A stretch of DNA of 17,049 bases. Source: CALKCV01 sp964609515. Its GTDB lineage: Bacteria > Cyanobacteriota > Cyanobacteriia > Cyanobacteriales > Microcoleaceae. The stretch is taken from positions 1-17,049 of the forward strand of contig CAZSTZ010000142.1 of NCBI GenBank assembly GCA_964609515.1, in the 5' to 3' direction. Shown piece by piece: positions 13,561 to 17,049 of this stretch. The position numbers and the translations under genes were made by a program. The notes beneath the pieces were generated by a model that saw only the letters and a program-made list of their open reading frames with translations, was not told the origin of the DNA and ran no database searches. Positions within the stretch are counted from its first letter, which is position 1. Each line of letters begins with the position of its first letter.

Positions 13561-13564
13561 TAAT
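13559..13564 (+). promoter_or_regulatory. Possible -10 box of the acetyltransferase gene
   Basis: TATAAT at the right end of the palindromic element, about 114 bases before the start at 13678. The -35 region has only TTCTTA (13535-13540, spacing 18). A long leader would result. Confidence 0.25.
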
Positions 13565-13677
13565 AATAGCTTTTTGTGTAAAAAACAGCGCCCCTCGCGA
13601 TCGTCATCCATCCAGATATCTACAATTGAAACAACTAATAGAGAGGAAAAATCCGGAGAGTCGGATAAAAACTTATT

Positions 13678-14628
13678 ATGGCTACCTTAACAATACGCCC
13701 ATATAAAGGCGCGACAGACGAAGGAGCGATCGCTAACTTAGTAAAAGCTTGCGAAACAGCCGAAGGAACGCAAGACGAATCATGGCTCTCAGAAGTGCTA
13801 CTAAAACTCAACGCACCCAACATCGGTCAAGATCGCGACGCCCGTTTGTGGGAAGAGCGCGGAAAACTCATCGGTTTAACCCTACTGGAATTAACCGAGT
13901 CCGATAACGTTATCGATGCTTATCTCTGGTTATATATCCATCCCAAAAAGCGCGATCGCGTTCTGAAAAACAACACCCTGAAATGGATAGAACAACATCT
14001 AAAAACAACAGCAAGACAGCGAAATCTACCGGTAAATCTGCGCGTCTATAGTCGGGAAGACCAAATGACTGCGATCGTTTGGCTAAAACAACACGAGTTT
14101 ACCACAGACAGAAGCTTTATCACCATGGCTCGTTCTCTCTATCAGCCAATCCCCGAACCGCAACTTCCTGCAGGGTTCAAACTGATTACCATGAAAGACT
14201 TAAGGGAGCTCGAACCCTGGGTCGAAACCTACAACGAATCGTTTATCGACCACTGGAACCACCACGACTTAACTCTAGAAACCGTCGAATCTTGGTTGAA
14301 CTCTTGCCACTATCAACCAGAATTAAACCTCATAGCCGTAGCACCCGATAACACCCTAGCAGCCCTGTGCAACTGCAACATCCAAGCCGAAACCGCCGAC
14401 CAAATCAAAACAGGTTGGATAGAATGGTTGGGAACCCGACGGGGCTTTCGCAAAATGGGTTTGGGGCGATCGCTCTTATTCGCCGGGTTGCAGCAATTAA
14501 AAGCAGCCGGTATACAGCTAGCCAAACTCAGCGTCGATGCTGACAGTCCCACAGGGGCCGATCGCCTTTATCAAAAAGTCGGCTTCCGCCCCCTAAAAAC
14601 CTGGTTTGCTTGGGTCAAACCCCTATAA
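13678..14628 (+). CDS. Tandem-domain GNAT N-acetyltransferase
   Basis: A 316-residue protein made of two GNAT folds. The N-terminal half (about 4-150) is degenerate: it has ARLWEERGKLIGLTLLEL and a helix-rich end but no clear acetyl-CoA loop. The C-terminal half (about 160-316) holds the conserved motif A, WIEWLGTRRGFRKMGLGRSLL, with the R/Q-x-x-G-x-G/A pyrophosphate loop RKMGLG, and later LSVDADSPTGADRLYQKVGF, the usual motif B region. This two-domain layout resembles mycothiol-synthase-like (MshD) proteins, but cyanobacteria lack mycothiol and the substrate is unknown. It stands alone with its own terminator 90 bases downstream. Codon use and the HIP1 sites inside it match a resident gene. 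Confidence 0.85.
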   Translation: MATLTIRPYKGATDEGAIANLVKACETAEGTQDESWLSEVLLKLNAPNIGQDRDARLWEERGKLIGLTLLELTESDNVIDAYLWLYIHPKKRDRVLKNNTLKWIEQHLKTTARQRNLPVNLRVYSREDQMTAIVWLKQHEFTTDRSFITMARSLYQPIPEPQLPAGFKLITMKDLRELEPWVETYNESFIDHWNHHDLTLETVESWLNSCHYQPELNLIAVAPDNTLAALCNCNIQAETADQIKTGWIEWLGTRRGFRKMGLGRSLLFAGLQQLKAAGIQLAKLSVDADSPTGADRLYQKVGFRPLKTWFAWVKPL

Positions 14629-14717
14629 TTTCAGCTAGGCCTTGTGGGAAACCATATTGGTACGACCCCCTGCCCCATTGAAAAATTTGGCGACAGCGCA
14701 ATCCACGCTCAATCTAA

Positions 14718-14765
14718 AATCTATCATCTAAATCCTCCCCGGAGTTTTAGATGATAGATTTTTTT
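14718..14765 (+). terminator. Strong intrinsic terminator after the acetyltransferase gene
   Basis: AATCTATCATCTAAA (14718-14732) and TTTAGATGATAGATT (14746-14760) are perfect 15-base complements. The 13-base loop contains a second CTCC/GGAG pairing, and T7 follows at 14759-14765. The A tract on the other side makes it plausible in both directions. Confidence 0.85.
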
Positions 14766-14770
14766 AATCT

Positions 14771-14903
14771 TAGAACTTACGCAAAAAAAAGAGGGGATAG
14801 GAAGTTTTTGAAGCTTGAGAAAAAGAGGTTAAGACTCTTATTGGAGATTCCCAAATCCGGCCGAAGCCAAAAAGCGGGACTTTTTCAGCAAACCCTAAAT
14901 ACC
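14771..14903. other. Possible insertion-sequence remnant or MITE
   Basis: The left end reads TTAGAACTTACGCAAAA and the right end GGGACTTTTTCAGCAAACCC followed by TA. Read on the minus strand the right end is TAGGGTTTGCTGAAAAAGTC, which resembles GGGCTTGCTGAATAAATA at 12798-12815 and AGGCTTGCTGAATAAATAG at 16128-16146. Such ends are common in cyanobacterial insertion sequences, but no transposase fragment or target duplication is visible here. Confidence 0.3.
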
Positions 14904-15171
14904 CTTAGAAACAGAGCCAGGTAAAATCTGAAATTGCGGTGTGGGTTTAAAATAGAGTTAATAGAAATAACTAAGCCGAGAAGCGCGAACGCCAGACCTT
15001 GGCAGTTTCCGAACCCTTGAAAATGCTCGTTCTTGAGAGAAAAATAGGATTTTTCCCATTATCCCGATTCAGCGATCGCCCGGATCGTCGGCCATCCACG
15101 GCGCAATTTTGAATTGAGAACTAAAATCCCACAAATAACCAAAAATTGTAAATAAGATCGACTCAAAACTT

Positions 15172-15966
15172 ATGACAACTTTTAAAACGGACATGGCCGC
15201 ACCCGCCAAAATCCAAAAATCATCTATTTGTTCTTCCGAAGAACAATTGGACTTATCCAGTCACCGCCATCCAGCGATCGCCGCTTGCAGCGTAACAATG
15301 GCCTTTCAATCGGGAAAGCAACACTTTCACGTTCTCAGGGACATTAACCTAGCCGTAGAGAAAGGCGACGTCCAACTTTTAATGGGGCCCTCCGGTTCCG
15401 GTAAAACCACATTATTATCGATCTTAGCGGGCCTGCTGACACCTACAGCGGGGAAAGTTTTCTTACTGGGACAGGAAATAACCAAAATGTCCCGAACCAA
15501 ATTAACCAAATTCCGGTTGCATAACATCGGCTTTATCTTCCAGGGATTTAACCTATTTCCCGCCCTGACTGCTGTCGAAAACGTAGAAGTCGCGTTAAAT
15601 ATCAAAGGAATTAAAGGCCAAACTGCCAAAAAAGAAGCTGTTACCCTCCTCGAACAGGTAGGATTGGGAGATAAAATCAACAGTCAGCCCAGGGACTTAT
15701 CTGGGGGACAGAAACAGCGAGTAGCGATCGCCCGGGCCCTAGCAGGCAGCCCCCAACTGATCGTGGCAGACGAGCCCACCGCAGCATTAGACTCCTACAG
15801 CGGTCATGCCGTCATCGAATTATTGCGCCGGTTAGCCAAAGAAGGAGGAGCCACGGTATTAATGGTAACTCACGACCCGAGAATTATCGATGTCGCCGAT
15901 CGCATTCTCCACCTCGAAGATGGGATGTTAGCAGAGAATAAAACTCAACTTAAAAAAATGATGTAA
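15172..15966 (+). CDS. Orphan ABC transporter ATPase, DevA/LolD/MacB type
   Basis: A 264-residue nucleotide-binding protein with all motifs intact: Walker A GPSGSGKTT at 72-80, Q-loop Q124 in IFQGFNLFP, signature LSGGQKQR at 176-183, Walker B LIVADE at 196-201, D-loop AALDS and switch H234. The FNLFPALTAVENVEVAL segment and the size place it with the DevA/LolD/MacB subfamily, which drives mechanotransmission export of lipids or peptides, and in heterocyst formers glycolipid export with DevB and DevC. Residues 1-33 are an extra hydrophilic leader before the fold begins near HPAIAACSVTMAF. An ATG at codon 8 (15193) is an alternative start, but neither has a ribosome binding site. No DevB/HlyD-like or DevC-like permease gene is adjacent; mobile elements and tRNAs follow, so partners must be encoded elsewhere or were lost. 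Confidence 0.85.
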   Translation: MTTFKTDMAAPAKIQKSSICSSEEQLDLSSHRHPAIAACSVTMAFQSGKQHFHVLRDINLAVEKGDVQLLMGPSGSGKTTLLSILAGLLTPTAGKVFLLGQEITKMSRTKLTKFRLHNIGFIFQGFNLFPALTAVENVEVALNIKGIKGQTAKKEAVTLLEQVGLGDKINSQPRDLSGGQKQRVAIARALAGSPQLIVADEPTAALDSYSGHAVIELLRRLAKEGGATVLMVTHDPRIIDVADRILHLEDGMLAENKTQLKKMM

Positions 15967-16024
15967 GAAAATTGGCAATTGCTAATTTTACCGATGGTTT
16001 GAAGAGACTTGCCACCTCATTTAA

Positions 16025-16116
16025 GGGACTTGCAATAAATCGCGATACCGGTGTTGGGTGGAGGTTACGGGAGCCCGACCTACAAGAGACTGGTAGTTTA
16101 TTTTTTAACAAGTCCC
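16025..16116. mobile_element. MITE copy 1 (92 bp, 3-bp target duplication)
   Basis: The 8-bp terminal inverted repeats GGGACTTG and CAAGTCCC bound the element, flanked by TAA at 16022-16024 and 16117-16119. The first 26 bases and last 39 bases are identical to copy 2 at 16195-16283, while the middle differs. It encodes nothing. A 3-bp TNA target duplication is produced by some IS5-family groups, so mobilisation by such a transposase is an inference. Confidence 0.75.
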
Positions 16117-16127
16117 TAACCTCTCTA

Positions 16128-16193
16128 AGGCTTGCTGAATAAATAGTGGGAACAAGTCAGTTTTGTAAAAAAAGGTGACTTGCTCCCGCTATT
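16128..16193. repeat. Long hairpin between the two MITEs, with an IS-end-like left flank
   Basis: AATAGTGGGAACAAGTCA (16142-16159) and TGACTTGCTCCCGCTATT (16176-16193) pair over 18 positions with two G-T type mismatches around a 16-base loop. It is preceded by AGGCTTGCTGAATAA, which also occurs at 12798. The ACTTGC/GCAAGT words link it to the flanking MITEs, suggesting a related element into or beside which MITE copy 2 inserted. Confidence 0.5.
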
Positions 16194-16194
16194 A

Positions 16195-16283
16195 GGGACT
16201 TGCAATAAATCGCGATACCGCTGATTTCGGTTTGCCCGCGCCCTACCTACAAGAGACTGGTAGTTTATTTTTTAACAAGTCCC
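16195..16283. mobile_element. MITE copy 2 (89 bp, 3-bp target duplication)
   Basis: Same ends as copy 1 (GGGACTTG and CAAGTCCC), flanked by TTA at 16192-16194 and 16284-16286. The identical terminal segments and divergent core against copy 1 suggest that selection or gene conversion acts on the ends only, or that the two are separate insertions of subfamily members in the same orientation. Confidence 0.75.
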
Positions 16284-16318
16284 TTAGTGTCAAAAAATAA
16301 AAAGGCCAAAAAAAAAGA

Positions 16319-16390
16319 AGCCCTTGACGAGGATTGAACTCGTGACCTCACCCTTACCAAGGGTGTGCTCTACCACTGAGCTACAAGGGC
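16319..16390 (-). tRNA. trnT-GGU: tRNA-Thr (GGT anticodon)
   Basis: On the minus strand the acceptor stem GCCCTTG...CAAGGGC closes a normal cloverleaf. D arm GCTCAGTGGTAGAGC, anticodon loop CTTGGTAAG giving anticodon GGT, and T arm ending in the TTCAATCC loop are all visible. The discriminator is T and CCA is not encoded. It lies 21 bases downstream of tRNA-Tyr, so both are probably processed from one transcript, and a T-rich trailer follows. Confidence 0.95.
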
Positions 16391-16411
16391 AAAAACTAGA
16401 AAAACATAAAA

Positions 16412-16495
16412 TGGTGGGCCGGGCTGGATTCGAACCAGCGTAGCTTCCGCAGTGGATTTACAGTCCACCCCCATTAACCGCTCGGGCACCGACCC
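16412..16495 (-). tRNA. trnY-GUA: tRNA-Tyr (GTA anticodon)
   Basis: The minus strand reads GGGTCGGTGCCCGAGCGG, then the anticodon arm GGACTGTAAATCC with anticodon GTA, a long class II variable arm (TGCGGAAGCTACG), T arm with TTCGAATC, and acceptor CCGGCCC plus A. CCA is encoded at 16412-16414. The acceptor stem pairs with one G-U. The order Tyr then Thr matches the trnY-trnT pair kept in many cyanobacteria and chloroplasts. Confidence 0.96.
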
Positions 16496-16525
16496 CTTTT
16501 TTCTTTTTTTTGTTCACAATTTCTA

Positions 16526-16553
16526 ATTGTAGCACAAGCAAAATAAATTGCAA
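16526..16553 (-). promoter_or_regulatory. Promoter of the tRNA-Tyr/tRNA-Thr transcript
   Basis: On the minus strand TTGCAA (16548-16553) and TACAAT (16526-16531) are separated by 16 bases, with the tRNA-Tyr 5' end 30 bases downstream of the -10 box. This is a good sigma-70 type match in the right place. Confidence 0.65.
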
Positions 16554-16679
16554 GGGTTTTGAGAAAATTTTTTTTCGTTATTTTTTTCCTTGAAAAATCA
16601 AGGGTTTTGGGCGATGGGCCATTGTTTTTTCGATTTTAGATGAGACAACTTACATGGGCCATTAGTATTTAGGGGCCAT

Positions 16680-17048
16680 CTATTTACCAAATTGTCCCCA
16701 AGCCCAAAACAAAACCGGTTGACGTACTCCCCGGTCTAAAGACACGGGGATTCTGAATATCGCTATCCAGACTTTCTCTAACGCCCTCGTCGGCTTACCT
16801 GTTTGAGTTTCCCCATTCAAGCAGAGGCCAGTCTCGACCGAGTTGTTACTTCCCCTGCGCCCCAGGGTAGTTGATAATTGCTTGAGGGCTGATTGAAGAA
16901 TATTAATTGCAGCGTTTTCGTCCCTATCTGCTTCATAACCGCAGTGCGGACATTTATGGGTTCTAGTGCTTAAAGTCTTGCTGACTTTTTTACCGCAGTT
17001 TGAGCAATTTTGAGAAGTATTTTTAGGTTCAACAGCGACAACTGGAAC
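16680..17048 (-). CDS. tnpB: IS200/IS605-type TnpB (OrfB) RNA-guided nuclease, 3' part
   Basis: The minus-strand frame is open from the window edge to TAG at 16680-16682, covering 122 residues of the C-terminus. The TnpB zinc ribbon is complete: VEPKNTSQNCSNCGKKVS with C15 and C18, and KCPHCGYE with C33 and C36 (numbering from the first residue here). It is followed by ADRDENAAINIL, the RuvC-III motif with the last catalytic Asp. TnpB is an omega-RNA-guided DNA endonuclease that helps retain IS605-group transposons. The last 30 or so codons run through the hairpin of the transposon right end and out into flanking DNA, so the normal stop seems to have been lost. Whether the RuvC-I and -II residues and a tnpA are present lies outside the window. 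Confidence 0.9.
   Translation of the reverse strand, partial: VPVVAVEPKNTSQNCSNCGKKVSKTLSTRTHKCPHCGYEADRDENAAINILQSALKQLSTTLGRRGSNNSVETGLCLNGETQTGKPTRALEKVWIAIFRIPVSLDRGVRQPVLFWAWGQFGK
16719..16750 (-). mobile_element. Right-end hairpin of the IS605-type element (omega-RNA 3' scaffold)
   Basis: On the minus strand CCCCGTGTCT (16740-16749) faces AGACCGGGG (16729-16737), a stem with a two-base bulge, followed by AGTACGTCAAC toward about 16719. This matches the form of right ends of cyanobacterial IS200/IS605 elements, where the same hairpin forms the end of the TnpB guide RNA and the adjoining flank serves as the guide. The exact boundary is inferred. Confidence 0.55.
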
Positions 17049-17049
17049 T

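Larger units (their letters stand above)
12389..13677. other. 1.3-kb gene-free region with repeats and hairpins
   Basis: No frame here encodes a recognisable protein. The longer frames around 12771-13076 exist only because they cross the 11-bp tandem repeat. The stretch holds a 7-bp inverted repeat GATACCA (12430-12436)/TGGTATC (12544-12550); hairpins at 12644-12669, 12707-12727 (GCTCTCTA/TAGAGAGC) and 12819-12839; the tandem repeat 12831-12885; a perfect 15-base palindrome at 12916-12930; a hairpin plus T tracts at 13326-13432; and a palindromic element at 13453-13560. One HIP1 site lies at 12951 and another near 13370. An untranslated RNA is possible but I cannot name one. Confidence 0.6.
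14629..15171. other. Intergenic region with a terminator and IS-like ends
   Basis: 543 bases between the acetyltransferase and ABC genes. It contains the strong hairpin terminator at 14718-14765 and a segment with IS-end-like sequence at 14771-14903. The remaining approximately 270 bases (14904-15171) include a HIP1-like site near 15071 but no gene, RNA or clear promoter that I can defend. Confidence 0.5.
15967..16318. other. MITE-rich gap between the ABC gene and the tRNAs
   Basis: 352 bases with no gene. A near-perfect palindrome (AATTGGCAATTGCTAATT, 15970-15987) directly follows the ABC stop and may act as a weak terminator. Two copies of one MITE and a long hairpin between them, listed separately, fill most of the rest. 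A-rich sequence at 16290-16318 is the T-rich trailer of the tRNA transcript on the minus strand. Confidence 0.7.

Noticed and set aside
16588..16603. CCTTGA/TCAAGG hairpin as a terminator for the tnpB transcript
   Set aside because: On the minus strand it is followed by A residues, not T, so it does not look like an intrinsic terminator for that strand. No plus-strand gene precedes it.

Overview
The window looks like a chromosomal segment of a cyanobacterium, probably filamentous (Oscillatoriales- or Nostoc-like; this last step is inference). The octamer GCGATCGC (HIP1) occurs more than a dozen times. Short heptanucleotide tandem repeats (TTGTTAA, GGGAATG) and GAAACCCGGTTTC hairpins fill the gaps, and the Mrp operon has the divergent cyanobacterial form.

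Left part (1-4.8 kb): the tail of a HicB-type antitoxin gene, then a flavoprotein of the lipoamide dehydrogenase/mercuric reductase fold that has lost its redox cysteines, its catalytic His and part of the FAD glycine motif. After a 51-bp palindrome-bearing tandem repeat comes a compact sulfide/persulfide detoxification cluster: persulfide dioxygenase (MBL fold), rhodanese with a two-helix membrane tail, TauE/SafE (TSUP) sulfur-anion permease, and an ArsR-family repressor whose cysteines fit the SqrR/BigR persulfide sensors. Together they would oxidise persulfide to sulfite, move sulfane sulfur to or from acceptors, export the product, and sense the signal.

Middle (4.8-12.4 kb): a GerMN-like lipoprotein gene on the minus strand diverges from a tightly overlapping Mrp-type Na+(K+)/H+ antiporter operon: mrpC-D-E-F-G, a DUF4040 (MrpA-fragment) subunit, mrpB, and after 63 bp a second mrpD. 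This second mrpD is followed by a decayed copy of mrpE. The D-E block was evidently duplicated and the second E has died through a lost start codon, nonsense codons and indels. The large NuoL-like part of MrpA is absent, and the second MrpD is the natural candidate for its place. An MgtC/SapB membrane protein gene converges on the operon from the minus strand.

Right part (12.4-17.0 kb): a 1.3-kb gene-free stretch with an 11-bp tandem repeat and several strong hairpins; a tandem-GNAT acetyltransferase gene with a strong terminator; a gap carrying what look like insertion-sequence ends; an orphan DevA/LolD-type ABC ATPase; two copies of a roughly 90-bp MITE with clean 3-bp target duplications; a tRNA-Tyr/tRNA-Thr pair on the minus strand with a recognisable promoter; and, at the right edge, the 3' end of an IS200/IS605-type tnpB with its terminal hairpin.

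No clearly new defence or biosynthetic system is visible. The items most worth a second look are the catalytically degenerate flavoprotein, the duplicated mrpD with its mrpE pseudogene, the repeated palindromes upstream of the sulfide operon, and the MITE pair.
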